From: Sphingomonas sp. Leaf67 | GTDB lineage: Bacteria > Pseudomonadota > Alphaproteobacteria > Sphingomonadales > Sphingomonadaceae | DNA length: 64,000 nucleotides | Reading direction: 5' to 3' | NCBI RefSeq assembly: GCF_001421965.1 | Contig: NZ_LMLP01000023.1 | Coordinates: 62,001-126,000 of the forward strand | Shown: positions 54,280-63,124 of the stretch, one piece after another | Numbering within the stretch: position 1 is the first letter of the stretch | How the letters are laid out: each line of letters begins with the position of its first letter | Program-made: the position numbers and the translations under genes | Notes under the pieces: model-generated | Databases searched by the model: none | Told to the model about the DNA's origin: nothing | Seen by the model: the letters and a program-made list of their open reading frames with translations, nothing else

Positions 54280-55215
54280 TTACAGATCCAAAGCCCAGCC
54301 GTCGCGCCCCTTCGGATCGATCGGTTCGGTCGGCACGAACCGCTCCGCCCCCGCCGTCAGCCGCAACACGCTCCAGTCACCCCGCCGGTCGACCTCCGCC
54401 AGCGTAACGCCGCAGACCGCATAGGCGCCGACCACGTCCGCCCGCTGCGTCTCCAGCAGCCCGGCCAGCACGATCGTCGCCCCCGGCGCGGCGATCGCCG
54501 CCACCTCCGGCGCCATTGACATCAGCGGCCCTGCGAGGATGTTCGCGATCAGCAGGTCATAGGGTGCCGCCGTGGTGATCGCATCCGACAATGCGCCGTC
54601 GGCGACCACCAGTTCGACCCGATCAACCTCGTTCAGCCGCGCATTGTCGGCGGTCACGTCGATCGCCACCGGATCGATATCGGTCGCGATCACCCGCGCC
54701 GCCGGCCACAATTCGCGCGCCGCGAACGCGAGCAACCCGGTGCCGGTCCCCAGATCGATCGCGTTCACGAACGTCCGGTCCGCCAACCGGTCGAGCATCG
54801 CCAGGCACCCGCTGGTCGTCTCGTGATGCCCGGTGCCGAAGGCGCGTCCCGCATCGATCAGGAACGCGCGCTTGCCCGGCGGCACGTCGCCCGCCTGCGC
54901 CGCGGTGTGGACATAGAAGCGCCCGACCGACAACGGGTCCAGCCCCGCCTGGCTCATCGTCACCCAGTCCTCGTCGCCCAGGGCCTCGATCCGCGGCACC
55001 TGTCCGGCGGCACTCGGGGCCAGCGCGACGATCGCGGCGATGGCGGCGGCATCGGGCTCCACCTCGAAATAGGCGTCGAGCCGCCACGTCTCGGTATCGT
55101 CCTCGACCGTCTCGGTCGTCATCAGCACCGGGGCGGGGTCGATCCCGAAATCATGCGCTGCGTCGATCGCCTCGGCTTCGGCGCGGGTGCACGGCAGGGT
55201 CAGTTTCCAGCTCAT
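54280..55215 (-). CDS. prmA: Ribosomal protein L11 methyltransferase
   Basis: A 311-residue SAM-dependent methyltransferase. The N-terminal substrate-binding part includes VPPGKRAFLIDAGRAFGTGH, where AFGTGHHETT is a PrmA hallmark, and the Rossmann core reads FVNAIDLGTGTGLLAFAARE then ATDIDPVAIDVTADNARLNE and YDLLIANILAGPLMSMAPEV (the N-I-L motif of PrmA). It trimethylates ribosomal protein L11. The start at 55215 overlaps the upstream SDR stop by four bases. Confidence 0.93.
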   Translation of the reverse strand: MSWKLTLPCTRAEAEAIDAAHDFGIDPAPVLMTTETVEDDTETWRLDAYFEVEPDAAAIAAIVALAPSAAGQVPRIEALGDEDWVTMSQAGLDPLSVGRFYVHTAAQAGDVPPGKRAFLIDAGRAFGTGHHETTSGCLAMLDRLADRTFVNAIDLGTGTGLLAFAARELWPAARVIATDIDPVAIDVTADNARLNEVDRVELVVADGALSDAITTAAPYDLLIANILAGPLMSMAPEVAAIAAPGATIVLAGLLETQRADVVGAYAVCGVTLAEVDRRGDWSVLRLTAGAERFVPTEPIDPKGRDGWALDL

Positions 55216-55907
55216 CGCACATAGCTCGCGCCGTTGACGTCCAGCACCGCGCCGGTCATCGATTCGGGGGCCTCGGTCGCGCAGAATGCCGCCATCACCG
55301 CGACCTCGTCGGGCATCGCCACCCGGCCGAGCGGAATATCGGCCAGCAGCTTGTCGCCGCCGCGGCTCGCCACATAGTCCTCGGCCATGCCGGTCATGGT
55401 GAAACCGGGACAGATGGCGAAGGCGAGGATGCGATCGCGGGCATAGGCGCGGGCAATGGTCTTGGTCATCGCCACCATGCCGGCCTTGGCCGCGGCATAA
55501 TGCCAGTGCGCGGGCGAATCGCCCCGGTGTGCGGCGCGGCTGGCGATGTTGACGATCCGGCCGGGGATGCCCCGATCCTGCCAGTGGCGCACCGCCAGCC
55601 GGCTGAGTTCGGCGGCGGCAGTCAGGTTGATGCGCAGCGTCCGCTCCCAGCCCGCGACCCATTCGTCGTCGGACCGGTCGATCGGGTTCGGTTCGAACAC
55701 GCCGGCATTGTTGACGAGGATATCGACCCGCCCGTCCAGCCGGTCGAGCGCGCGCCGCCACAGGTCGCCCGGCGCGGCGGGATCGGCGAAGTCGGCGGCA
55801 AGGTCGCCGGCGGTCGACTGGACGGCAAGGGTGTGGGCGTCGCGCAGGCGATCGGCGATCGCCGCACCGATCCCGCGCGATCCGCCGGTCAGGAGAATAT
55901 GAGCCAT
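55212..55907 (-). CDS. Short-chain dehydrogenase/reductase
   Basis: A 231-residue SDR enzyme. It has the NAD(P) motif ILLTGGSRGIGAAIADRL, the NNAG motif in VDILVNNAGVFEPNPID, catalytic Ser in GRIVNIASRAAH, YAAAKAGMVAMTKTIARAYA (YxxxK) and the C-terminal GRVAMPDEVAVMAAFCATEA then GAVLDVNGASYV. Substrate unknown. ATG 55907 (MAHILLTGGSRG) is the natural start. It overlaps prmA by four bases and lies 70 bases downstream of the chemoreceptor-like gene. Confidence 0.92.
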   Translation of the reverse strand: MAHILLTGGSRGIGAAIADRLRDAHTLAVQSTAGDLAADFADPAAPGDLWRRALDRLDGRVDILVNNAGVFEPNPIDRSDDEWVAGWERTLRINLTAAAELSRLAVRHWQDRGIPGRIVNIASRAAHRGDSPAHWHYAAAKAGMVAMTKTIARAYARDRILAFAICPGFTMTGMAEDYVASRGGDKLLADIPLGRVAMPDEVAVMAAFCATEAPESMTGAVLDVNGASYVR

Positions 55908-55977
55908 GCCCCGCCGTGTAGGCGGGGGCGGGGCAGGGAGCAACGGGCGGTCGTCGGTGCCGTTGCGGTCGTCGGTC

Positions 55978-57327
55978 TTATGCCGCGACCTTGGCGATGA
56001 AATCGACCGCGCTGGCCTTCAGCGATCCCAGTTCGCCGTCGAGCGAGTTGAACCCTTCGCCGACCCGGTCGATTTCCGACGCGACGGTTTCGGTGTCCTC
56101 GCGGATCGTGGCGATCGTCGACGACATCGAATCGGCGGCCAGCGCGGTTTCATCGACGGCGGCGGTGATCGCGGTCACCGTCTGCGCCTGCACCTCCATC
56201 GCGCTGCGGATGCGGTTGGCGCTTTCCTGCACCTCGCTCACCGTGGCGCGGATCGATGCGTTGGTTTCGACGGTCGATCGGGTCGCCGCCTGGATCGCCG
56301 CGATCTTGGCGGCGATGTCGTCGGTGGCGCGTGCGGTCTGGCTGGCGAGACTCTTCACCTCCTGTGCGACCACCGCGAATCCGCGTCCGGCGTCGCCGGC
56401 GCGCGCTGCCTCGATCGTCGCGTTCAGTGCCAGCAAATTGGTCTGACCGGCGATGTCGCGGATCAGGCCGAGGATCGATTCGATCGATTTGGCATGGTCC
56501 GACAGCGTTTCCGACATGCCGACGGCGGTGCCCGCCTGTCCGGAGGCGCGCGTCGCGATCTCGGCGGCGGCCTCGACCTCGGTGCGCGCATCCTCGATCG
56601 CGCGGATCAGCCCGGCGGCGGTAGCGGCCGCCTCACGCATCGCGACCGCCGACTGTTCGGCGGCGGCGGCGACTTCGGACGCCTTGCCCAGCATCCCGCG
56701 GGCACTGGCGGAGGTGCGCACGGCATGGCCGCGCAACGCGTCGCTCTCGCGGCTGGCGCGTTCGACCGTCGATCCGATATTGTCGCGGAATTCATGTGCC
56801 AGCCGGTCGCGCGATTCCTGCAGGTCGTAATGCGAATAGGCATTGTAGAGCGACACGAACATTTCGCATTCGACCGAGCGTAGCCGGAACAGCAACTCGG
56901 CGGCATCGCGGAACGCCGTTTCGTCGGCGATACCGCGCCGCAGCACGTCGAGCAGCGCCCGCGCCCCCGCATCGCCCATCGACAGGATCGCGGTCAGCGG
57001 CACTTCGTTCGAAAAGGCGCGGGCGACGGTACGCTCGCACGATTCGACCCATGCCATGCCGGTCAGGTTGGTGAAGCGGTTGCGCAGATAGGCGACGCCC
57101 AGTTCCAGCATCCGCTCGTAATCGTTCATCATGCTCTCGCGCCCGCCGACCTTTTGCGACTGGTCGAAATGCGCGGCGGCGACGAGTCGCGCCTCGGGTT
57201 CGATCACGCTCCACAGGGCGCGCGCGGCGTCGACATCGGCCGACGAGATGTTGAAAAGGCGAAGGCGTTCCCGCAAATCGATCGTACGGCTGACGCTCTC
57301 TGCTGCCGGAAGTGTCTTCGTCGCCAC
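55978..57327 (-). CDS. Soluble globin-coupled-sensor-like methyl-accepting protein without proximal His
   Basis: A 449-residue cytoplasmic receptor without membrane spans. The N-terminal part ([20 protein letters not shown], then [20 protein letters not shown]) resembles the start of protoglobin sensor domains such as HemAT, though the domain is shorter here. No histidine occurs between HFDQSQK (residue ~56) and AYSHYDLQ (~165), so the usual proximal heme ligand appears absent. The C-terminal half is a canonical MCP signalling helix with [20 protein letters not shown] and [20 protein letters not shown]. The start is GTG 57327, with AGGGGA eight bases upstream. Divergent from sdhC, followed by SDR and prmA. 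Confidence 0.8.
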   Translation of the reverse strand: MATKTLPAAESVSRTIDLRERLRLFNISSADVDAARALWSVIEPEARLVAAAHFDQSQKVGGRESMMNDYERMLELGVAYLRNRFTNLTGMAWVESCERTVARAFSNEVPLTAILSMGDAGARALLDVLRRGIADETAFRDAAELLFRLRSVECEMFVSLYNAYSHYDLQESRDRLAHEFRDNIGSTVERASRESDALRGHAVRTSASARGMLGKASEVAAAAEQSAVAMREAAATAAGLIRAIEDARTEVEAAAEIATRASGQAGTAVGMSETLSDHAKSIESILGLIRDIAGQTNLLALNATIEAARAGDAGRGFAVVAQEVKSLASQTARATDDIAAKIAAIQAATRSTVETNASIRATVSEVQESANRIRSAMEVQAQTVTAITAAVDETALAADSMSSTIATIREDTETVASEIDRVGEGFNSLDGELGSLKASAVDFIAKVAA

Positions 57328-57457
57328 GTTGCGAATCCCCTGTTCCCCTGCGCAGGCCGGCCTGTCGGAACCGATGCGCCGATTCGTAAATAGCCGGTCA
57401 GGCGTTAACAGTCCGTTGACCAACCCCTTGCGCAAAGCCCGTTTCGCGGATGCACAC

Positions 57458-57485
57458 TTGCATCGGCGGGCGCGGTGCGTAGATA
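57458..57485 (+). promoter_or_regulatory. Candidate promoter of sdhCDA
   Basis: TTGCAT at 57458-57463 and TAGATA at 57480-57485 are spaced by 16 bases, about 50 bases before the sdhC start. Sequence-based prediction only. The 210-base divergent region also has to serve the receptor gene on the other strand. Confidence 0.4.
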
Positions 57486-57537
57486 GACCACAATCGCTGG
57501 AAGACCGCATCTGCCGCGCGGTCGCACTGCCTGAGGA

Positions 57538-57957
57538 ATGCCCGACTTGGCCATGGTCCGCCCGAAAGCCCGCCCGACATCGCCGCATCTACAGATCTGG
57601 CGCTGGGGTCCCAACATGCTGGTGTCGATCCTGCACCGCGCGACCGGCGTCGCGATGGGGACGGTCGGCCTTGCGCTGTTCGTGTGGTGGCTGGCGGCGC
57701 TGGCTGGCGGCCAGGACAGCTATGCGCGGTTCCTGTCGTGGTTCACCGGGCCGTTCGCGGTGGTCGGCTATGTCGTAGGCATCGGCCTCAGCTTTGCGTT
57801 GTTCCAGCATATCGGCAACGGCGTGCGTCATTTCTTCATGGATATCGGCGCCAATTTTGAATTGAACGGCAATCGCAGGACGGCGATCGCGACGATCGTC
57901 TTCGCCGTCTGCGCCACGGCGGCGCTGTGGGCGTGGCTGCTGGTGGGGAAGCAGTAA
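57538..57957 (+). CDS. sdhC: Succinate dehydrogenase cytochrome b556 subunit SdhC
   Basis: A membrane-anchor subunit of complex II, 139 residues. [20 protein letters not shown] is the conserved N-terminal SdhC motif (S-P-H-L-x-I and S-I-x-H-R-x-T-G), followed by spans at [40 protein letters not shown] (heme-ligating His region, [10 protein letters not shown]) and [19 protein letters not shown]. Start ATG 57538; ATG 57553 ([14 protein letters not shown]) is a reasonable alternative. The stop overlaps the sdhD start by one base (TAATG). Confidence 0.95.
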   Translation: MPDLAMVRPKARPTSPHLQIWRWGPNMLVSILHRATGVAMGTVGLALFVWWLAALAGGQDSYARFLSWFTGPFAVVGYVVGIGLSFALFQHIGNGVRHFFMDIGANFELNGNRRTAIATIVFAVCATAALWAWLLVGKQ

Positions 57958-58343
57958 TGGGTAATGGAACCAGCATCGGTCGCGTTCGCGGCCTCGGATC
58001 GGCAAAGGCCGGCGCACATCATTTCTGGCACCAGCGGCTGACCGCGGTCTCCAACCTCGTTCTGATGGTATGGCTGGTGCTGTCGATCGCGATCCTGCCG
58101 GGCTATGACTATGACACGGTCTACGCCTGGGTGTCGTCGGCATGGGGTGCGGTGCCGCTGCTCCTGCTCGCCACGTCGGTCTTCTACCATGCCAAGATGG
58201 GCCTGCAGACCGTGATCGAGGATTACCAGCATGACGAAACGCGTGTCGTCGCGCTGGTCGTGCTGAACCTCGTCTATGGCGCCGGCTGGCTGCTCGCCGC
58301 CTTCTCGATCCTCCGTATCGCTTTCACCGGGACGCCCGAATAA
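57957..58343 (+). CDS. sdhD: Succinate dehydrogenase membrane anchor subunit SdhD
   Basis: A 128-residue anchor subunit with three membrane spans. [20 protein letters not shown] is the conserved SdhD N-terminus, the second region reads [20 protein letters not shown] with the heme-binding His and ends [13 protein letters not shown], as in other alphaproteobacterial SdhD. It overlaps sdhC and sdhA by one base at either side (TAATG twice), indicating translational coupling. Confidence 0.95.
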   Translation: MGNGTSIGRVRGLGSAKAGAHHFWHQRLTAVSNLVLMVWLVLSIAILPGYDYDTVYAWVSSAWGAVPLLLLATSVFYHAKMGLQTVIEDYQHDETRVVALVVLNLVYGAGWLLAAFSILRIAFTGTPE

Positions 58344-60148
58344 TGGCCACCGACGCTTACAAGATCATCGACCACACCTATGACGCGATCGTCGTGGGTG
58401 CGGGCGGCTCGGGGCTGCGCGCCACCATGGGCATTGCCGAAGCCGGTCTCAAGACCGCCTGCATCACCAAGGTGTTCCCGACCCGGTCGCACACCGTGGC
58501 GGCGCAGGGCGGCATCGCCGCATCGCTCGGCAACAACTCCCCCGACCACTGGTCGTGGCACATGTATGATACCGTCAAGGGTTCCGACTGGCTCGGCGAC
58601 CAGGACGCGATCGAATATATGGTCCGCGAAGCCCCGGCGGCGGTGATCGAACTGGAACATGCCGGCGTGCCGTTCAGCCGCAACGAGGACGGGACGATCT
58701 ACCAGCGTCCCTTCGGCGGTCATATGCAGAATATGGGGGAAGGCCCGCCGGTACAGCGCACCTGCGCCGCCGCCGATCGTACCGGCCACGCCATGCTCCA
58801 TGCGCTGTACCAGCAGTCGCTGAAGTACGACGCCGACTTCTTCATCGAATATTTCGCGCTCGACCTGATCATGGAAGACGGCGTGTGCCGCGGCGTGATC
58901 GCCTTGTGCATGGAAGACGGGTCGATCCACCGCTTCCGCGCGCATTCGGTGGTGCTGGCGACCGGCGGCTACGGTCGCTGCTATTTCTCCGCCACCTCGG
59001 CGCACAGCTGCACCGGCGACGGCGGCGGCATGGTGCTGCGCGCCGGCCTGCCGCTGCAGGACATGGAATTCGTGCAGTTCCACCCGACCGGCATCTATGG
59101 CGCGGGCGTGCTCATCACCGAGGGTGCGCGCGGCGAGGGCGGCTATCTGACCAACAAGGACGGCGAGCGGTTCATGGAACGCTACGCCCCCTCGGCCAAG
59201 GACCTCGCCTCGCGCGACGTCGTCAGCCGGTCGATGGCGATGGAAATGCGCGAAGGGCGCGGCGTCGGCAAGGACGGCGACCATATCTTCCTGCATCTCG
59301 ACCATATCGATCCCAAGGTGCTGGCCGAACGCCTGCCGGGCATCACCGAAACCGGCAAGATCTTTGCCGGCGTCGACCTGACGCGCCAGCCGCTGCCAGT
59401 GACCCCAACGGTCCATTACAATATGGGCGGCATCCCCTGTAATTATCACGGCGAAGTCGTGACGATCAAGGACGGCAACGCCGATGCGATCGTACCCGGC
59501 CTGTTCGCGGTCGGCGAAGCGGCCTGCGTGTCGGTGCACGGCGCCAACCGGCTCGGCTCGAACTCGCTGATCGATCTGGTCGTGTTCGGCCGTGCGACCG
59601 GTTTGCGCCTCAAGGAGACCTTGAAGTCCAACACCCCGCACAAGCCGCTGCCCAAGGATTCCGCCGACCTCGCGCTCGCGCGGCTGGACAAGTTTCGTAA
59701 CGCCAGCGGCAGCAAGCCGACCGCGCAGATCCGCCTCGAAATGCAGAAGACGATGCAGAAGCACTGCGCCGTGTTCCGCGACGACGCGCTGCTGAACGAA
59801 GGCGTCACGATGATGGAGAACATCTACCGGTCGTTCGCCGACGTGAACGTCACCGACCGTTCGCTGATCTGGAACACCGATCTGGTCGAGACGCTCGAAC
59901 TCGACAATCTGCTGGCACAGGCGATGGTCACGATGCGGTCGGCGCAGAACCGCAAGGAAAGCCGCGGCGCGCACGTGAACGAGGATTTCCCCGATCGCGA
60001 CGACGCCAACTGGATGAAGCACTCCATCGCGTCGTTCGACGGCTGGGGCGGCAATGGCGGCATGACCGCGATCGATTATCGCCCGGTCCACGACTATACG
60101 CTCACCGACGAGATCGACTATATCAAGCCGAAGAAGCGGGTATATTGA
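58343..60148 (+). CDS. sdhA: Succinate dehydrogenase flavoprotein subunit SdhA
   Basis: The catalytic FAD subunit of complex II, 601 residues. It has the Rossmann FAD fingerprint [20 protein letters not shown], the covalent flavinylation site [20 protein letters not shown] (His50), [20 protein letters not shown], the active-site regions [19 protein letters not shown] and [20 protein letters not shown], and a C-terminal [20 protein letters not shown]. It oxidises succinate to fumarate at the inner membrane face. Its partner SdhB is encoded about 11 kb away. A strong terminator follows. Confidence 0.98.
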   Translation: MATDAYKIIDHTYDAIVVGAGGSGLRATMGIAEAGLKTACITKVFPTRSHTVAAQGGIAASLGNNSPDHWSWHMYDTVKGSDWLGDQDAIEYMVREAPAAVIELEHAGVPFSRNEDGTIYQRPFGGHMQNMGEGPPVQRTCAAADRTGHAMLHALYQQSLKYDADFFIEYFALDLIMEDGVCRGVIALCMEDGSIHRFRAHSVVLATGGYGRCYFSATSAHSCTGDGGGMVLRAGLPLQDMEFVQFHPTGIYGAGVLITEGARGEGGYLTNKDGERFMERYAPSAKDLASRDVVSRSMAMEMREGRGVGKDGDHIFLHLDHIDPKVLAERLPGITETGKIFAGVDLTRQPLPVTPTVHYNMGGIPCNYHGEVVTIKDGNADAIVPGLFAVGEAACVSVHGANRLGSNSLIDLVVFGRATGLRLKETLKSNTPHKPLPKDSADLALARLDKFRNASGSKPTAQIRLEMQKTMQKHCAVFRDDALLNEGVTMMENIYRSFADVNVTDRSLIWNTDLVETLELDNLLAQAMVTMRSAQNRKESRGAHVNEDFPDRDDANWMKHSIASFDGWGGNGGMTAIDYRPVHDYTLTDEIDYIKPKKRVY

Positions 60149-60169
60149 TCCCGCTTTTCTGAAAGGTAC

Positions 60170-60205
60170 GAAGAGGGCGATCGGTGCGAACCGGTCGCCC
60201 TCTTC
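60170..60205 (+). terminator. Terminator hairpin after sdhA
   Basis: GAAGAGGGCGA-N14-TCGCCCTCTTC has 11-base arms followed by ATTT, 22 bases after the sdhA stop. Good candidate intrinsic terminator for the sdhCDA operon. Confidence 0.75.
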
Positions 60206-60297
60206 ATTTGCGCGGCTGCAACGACGAGAAGGCCGAAGGGTCGCGGGGAGGTGCGCGCGCTGTGCGCCAGTCGACCGGTCACAACCTGTTCCACGAT

Positions 60298-60326
60298 CGT
60301 CGCCCCGCATTTGATCCGGGGCGACG
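60298..60326. repeat. Palindrome in the sdhA-protease gap
   Basis: CGTCGCCCCG-CATTTGATC-CGGGGCGACG has perfect 10-base arms. The 378-base gap 60149-60526 otherwise holds the sdhA terminator and a stretch of mixed sequence (for example CACTGAAAATAGCGGGACTT) without a gene; the last 100 bases probably carry the promoter of the protease gene, but no clear -35/-10 pair is seen. Confidence 0.65.
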
Positions 60327-60526
60327 CTTCCAGTTCCGACACTGAAAATAGCGGGACTTCGGATCAGCTTAGGGGTGACGAGGAAGATTATAGTCCGTGC
60401 GTGCGACCTCTGCCGCGCCAACTCCCGGACTTGCTTCTTCCGGACCGCCTGAAATCAATTCGCGAAAATCCGGAACATTACCCCGCGCTTTCGGTTTCGC
60501 CGCCGACCAATACAGGAACACCCGTT

Positions 60527-61096
60527 ATGCCCGATACCAACGTCAACGATTATCCTTTGCTTGCCCGCCCGCACGTCCATCTCGCCGGTCCCGTCGACCA
60601 TGCGATGTACGAGAGTTTTCGCAACCAGATGCAGAATGCCCCCGCCGACGGCCCGCTCGTCGTGTCGATCTCGACGCTCGGCGGCGATCCCGAAGTCGCG
60701 CGCGCGATGGGCGACGATATCCGCCTGCTGCGCGACTATACCGGCCGCGAGGCGCTGTTCCTCGGCAAGGTCGCCGTCTATTCCGCCGGCTCCACCTTCA
60801 TGTCAGCCTTCCCGGTCGACAAACGCTTCCTGACCAAGGGAACCCGTCTGATGCTGCACGAACGGCAGATGACCAGCACCCTCGAACTGTCCGGCCCGCT
60901 GAAGATGCTGGTCGCGACGCTGAAGGCCAAGCTGCACGAGATCGAAACGTCGGTCGAGATCGAGGAAGAGGGTTTCCGCGATATCGTCGCCGGGTCGCAG
61001 GTGTCGTTCGACGAACTGGTCCAGAAGGCCCCGGCCAACTGGTATATCGGCGCGGAGGAAGCGAAGGCGCGCGGGCTGGTCCTCGACGTGATCTGA
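60527..61096 (+). CDS. ClpP-like serine protease
   Basis: A 189-residue member of the ClpP/crotonase-fold family. It starts MPDTNVNDYPLLARPHVHLA, then PLVVSISTLGGDPEVARAMG, the nucleophile region GKVAVYSAGSTFMSAFPVDK with Ser89 aligned to the ClpP serine, LMLHERQM with His111, and the final NWYIGAEEAKARGLVLDVI, typical of ClpP ends. It is not a standard ClpP: the N-terminal hydrophobic loop motifs are missing and the sequence is divergent. No ClpX or ClpA is nearby. ATG 60527 has AGGA at about ten bases. Confidence 0.78.
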   Translation: MPDTNVNDYPLLARPHVHLAGPVDHAMYESFRNQMQNAPADGPLVVSISTLGGDPEVARAMGDDIRLLRDYTGREALFLGKVAVYSAGSTFMSAFPVDKRFLTKGTRLMLHERQMTSTLELSGPLKMLVATLKAKLHEIETSVEIEEEGFRDIVAGSQVSFDELVQKAPANWYIGAEEAKARGLVLDVI

Positions 61097-61104
61097 TCCG
61101 GGGT

Positions 61105-61214
61105 CTCCCCTCCCTGAAAGGAAGGGGCGGGGGGGTGGGTTGGCCTGCGAGGAAACGATACCCCGCAACCATCGGCCGACCCACCCCCAACCCCTTCCCT
61201 TTCAGAAAGGGGAG
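61105..61214. repeat. Inverted repeat between protease and xdhC genes
   Basis: CTCCCCTCCCTGAAAGGAAG on the left pairs with CTTCCCTTTCAGAAAGGGGAG on the right, and GGGGGGTGGGTTGGCC with GGCCGACCCACCCCC. It begins nine bases after the protease stop and lies upstream of xdhC. Confidence 0.82.
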
Positions 61215-61268
61215 CCAGAACCTATCTTGCTGACACTCGCCGACGAAAACGCCCAACATCGGAACGAC

Positions 61269-62180
61269 ATGGCCGACAACGACTCCGTCCTCACCGCCGC
61301 CCGCGACTGGGCCGGAGCGCCGCTGGCATTGGCCACCGTCACCTCGACCTGGGGGTCCGCGCCCCGCCCGCGCGGTAGCCACATGCTGGTGCATCAAGAC
61401 GGTCGGTTCGAAGGATCGGTATCGGGTGGTTGCGTGGAAAGCGATATCCTCGCCACGGCCGCCGACGTGGTCGCCGGCGCGCCCTTTGCACTCAAACGCT
61501 ATGGCGTGGCCGATGCCGCCGCGTGGGAAGTCGGCCTGCCGTGCGGCGGCGAGATCGAGGTGATGGTCCAGCGCGTCGACGCGGAAAACTTCGACCCAGC
61601 CCTGTTCAACGCGATCGAAGCGGCAAACGCCGAGGGACAGGCGGTCACCCTGACGACCGACCTGACCAGTGGCCGGACGCAGGTCGGGGAGGGTGACGGT
61701 TTCGTCAACCGCTACGACCCGCCGCGCCGCCTGTTGATCGTCGGTGCCGTGCAGATCGCGCAGGGGCTGGCCGGGATGGCGCGCGAACTCGGCATCGCCA
61801 CCACCGTCATCGACCCGCGCGCCCGGTTCCTGACCGAAGAACGCTTTCCCGGCGTCACGCTCGACGATCGCTGGCCCGACGAGGCGTTGGCCGCGCTCAA
61901 GCCCGATGCCGCCACCGCCGTCGTGACGCTCAGCCACGACATCAAGATCGACGACCCCGCGCTGATCGAGGCGCTACGGTCCCCCGCCGCCTATGTCGGT
62001 GCGCTGGGGTCGCGGCGCAGCCATGCCGCCCGGCTCGAACGCCTTGCCGTCGCCGGCTTCGCGCCGGCCGATCTCGACCGGATCGACGGCCCGGTCGGAC
62101 TGGATATCGGCGCGATCGGTCCGTCCGAAATCGCGTTGTCGATCGCCGCGGCGATGGTCAGGAGCTTCCATGCACGCTGA
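61269..62180 (+). CDS. xdhC: XdhC family molybdenum-hydroxylase maturation factor
   Basis: A 303-residue protein of the XdhC/CoxI family, which loads and sulfurates the molybdenum cofactor of xanthine-dehydrogenase-type enzymes. Signatures are LALATVTSTWGSAPRPRGSH (P-R-P-x-G), FEGSVSGGCVESDILATAAD (conserved GGCVE), EVGLPCGGEIEVMVQR (LPCGG), and the C-terminal Rossmann region PRRLLIVGAVQIAQGLAGMA with YVGALGSRRSHAARLERL. Start ATG 61269; earlier in-frame ATG at 61140 lies inside a repeat and is unlikely. It overlaps mocA by 11 bases. Its likely client is PaoABC, about 11 kb away. Confidence 0.9.
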   Translation: MADNDSVLTAARDWAGAPLALATVTSTWGSAPRPRGSHMLVHQDGRFEGSVSGGCVESDILATAADVVAGAPFALKRYGVADAAAWEVGLPCGGEIEVMVQRVDAENFDPALFNAIEAANAEGQAVTLTTDLTSGRTQVGEGDGFVNRYDPPRRLLIVGAVQIAQGLAGMARELGIATTVIDPRARFLTEERFPGVTLDDRWPDEALAALKPDAATAVVTLSHDIKIDDPALIEALRSPAAYVGALGSRRSHAARLERLAVAGFAPADLDRIDGPVGLDIGAIGPSEIALSIAAAMVRSFHAR

Positions 62181-62811
62181 AGACACCGCGCTGATCCTGC
62201 TCGCCGCCGGTCGCTCGCGCCGATTCGGCGACGCCGACAAGCTGGCGCAACCGTTTCTGCACAAGCCGGTCGCCTTCCACGTCGTGACGGCGTTGGAGGC
62301 GATCCCGTTCCTCGCGCGCATCGCGGTGATCGACGGGACGAAACTCGATTTCGCCTCGCGCGGGTTCGACGTCATCGTCAACGACGATCCCGGCGCCGGC
62401 ATGTCGCGATCGGTGCAACTGGGGCTGCGCGCTGCACGGGCGGCGGGGGCGAAGGGTGTCGTGATCGCGCTGGCTGATATGCCGCGCATCACGGCCGCCC
62501 ATGTCTATCGCCTGCTCGACACCGCACAGGGCGACGATGCGGTCGTCGCATCCAGCGATGGCACCAAACCCTGTCCGCCTGCCGTGTTCGGGCAGGGGCG
62601 CTTCGATTTCCTCGAATCGCTGGAGGGCGACGCCGGCGCGCGTGATCTGGTCCGCGCCGGTCGCCATGTCATCACCACACCCGCCGAACTGATCGACATC
62701 GACACACCCGAAGATCTCGACCGCCTGCGCGCCATCGCCGAGTCTCCCGAGCAGCATGACGCGATCACGTTGCCGCAGCCCCAGCCATGGCATCGACCGC
62801 GCTTGGAATGA
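62170..62811 (+). CDS. mocA: MobA/MocA-like nucleotidyltransferase for molybdenum cofactor
   Basis: A 213-residue nucleotidyltransferase. The N-terminal motif is ALILLAAGRSRRFGDADKLA (L-A-A-G-x-S-x-R-F-G), followed by the Lys in DKLAQPFLHKPVAFHVVT, and the metal-binding motif VVIALADMPRITAAHVYRLL (A-D-M-P). MocA adds CMP to molybdopterin to form MCD cofactor in PaoABC-type enzymes. It overlaps xdhC by 11 bases, so both are made together. A PaoD/MocA role is inferred from this context. Confidence 0.88.
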   Translation: MHAEDTALILLAAGRSRRFGDADKLAQPFLHKPVAFHVVTALEAIPFLARIAVIDGTKLDFASRGFDVIVNDDPGAGMSRSVQLGLRAARAAGAKGVVIALADMPRITAAHVYRLLDTAQGDDAVVASSDGTKPCPPAVFGQGRFDFLESLEGDAGARDLVRAGRHVITTPAELIDIDTPEDLDRLRAIAESPEQHDAITLPQPQPWHRPRLE

Positions 62812-62856
62812 TTTTCCTACAGGGCGGTGAAGCGATAGGCCCGGCCGGATCGGGTT

Positions 62857-63066
62857 CACGCGAAGGCGAGAAGACGCAAAGAGAAGAAGGTTAGTCTTCG
62901 CGCGGAGACGCGGAGACGTAGGGAGGTCGAACATGCCGCGACAGCGGCTCGCTACTCTTATCGGGCAGGGGAAGGGCTCCGCCGGGAATGCTGCAGCCGC
63001 CAGCTCCCAACCCTCCGCGTCTCCGCGCGAAAACGATCTTCTTCGCGTCTCCGCGCCTTCGCGTGA
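62857..63066. repeat. Long imperfect palindrome downstream of mocA
   Basis: Left arm (62857-62919): CACGCGAAGGCGAGAAGACG then TCTTCGCGCGGAGACGCGGA. Right arm (63012-63066) is the near reverse complement, CTCCGCGTCTCCGCGCGAAA and CGCGTCTCCGCGCCTTCGCG. The loop of about 90 bases contains CGACAGCGGCTCGCTACTCT and other unique sequence. No ORF of note is inside. It sits in the 313-base gap 62812-63124 between convergent mocA and udgX. Confidence 0.85.
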
Positions 63067-63096
63067 ACCAAATTCCGAACCCGAACCAAATACGCG

Positions 63097-63122
63097 GCAA
63101 GTGTGACCTTTGTGACCTTTGG
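63097..63122. repeat. Short inverted copy of the GCCAAAGGTCAC repeat
   Basis: GTGTGACCTTTGTGACCTTT followed by GGCGTC is the reverse complement of the repeat core found twice at 8661-8866. Only the core is present here. Confidence 0.6.
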
Positions 63123-63124
63123 CG

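Noticed and set aside
58274..60421. A minus-strand open frame of about 715 codons opposite sdhA
   Set aside because: Antisense shadow of a highly conserved gene; no domain and no plausible translation start.
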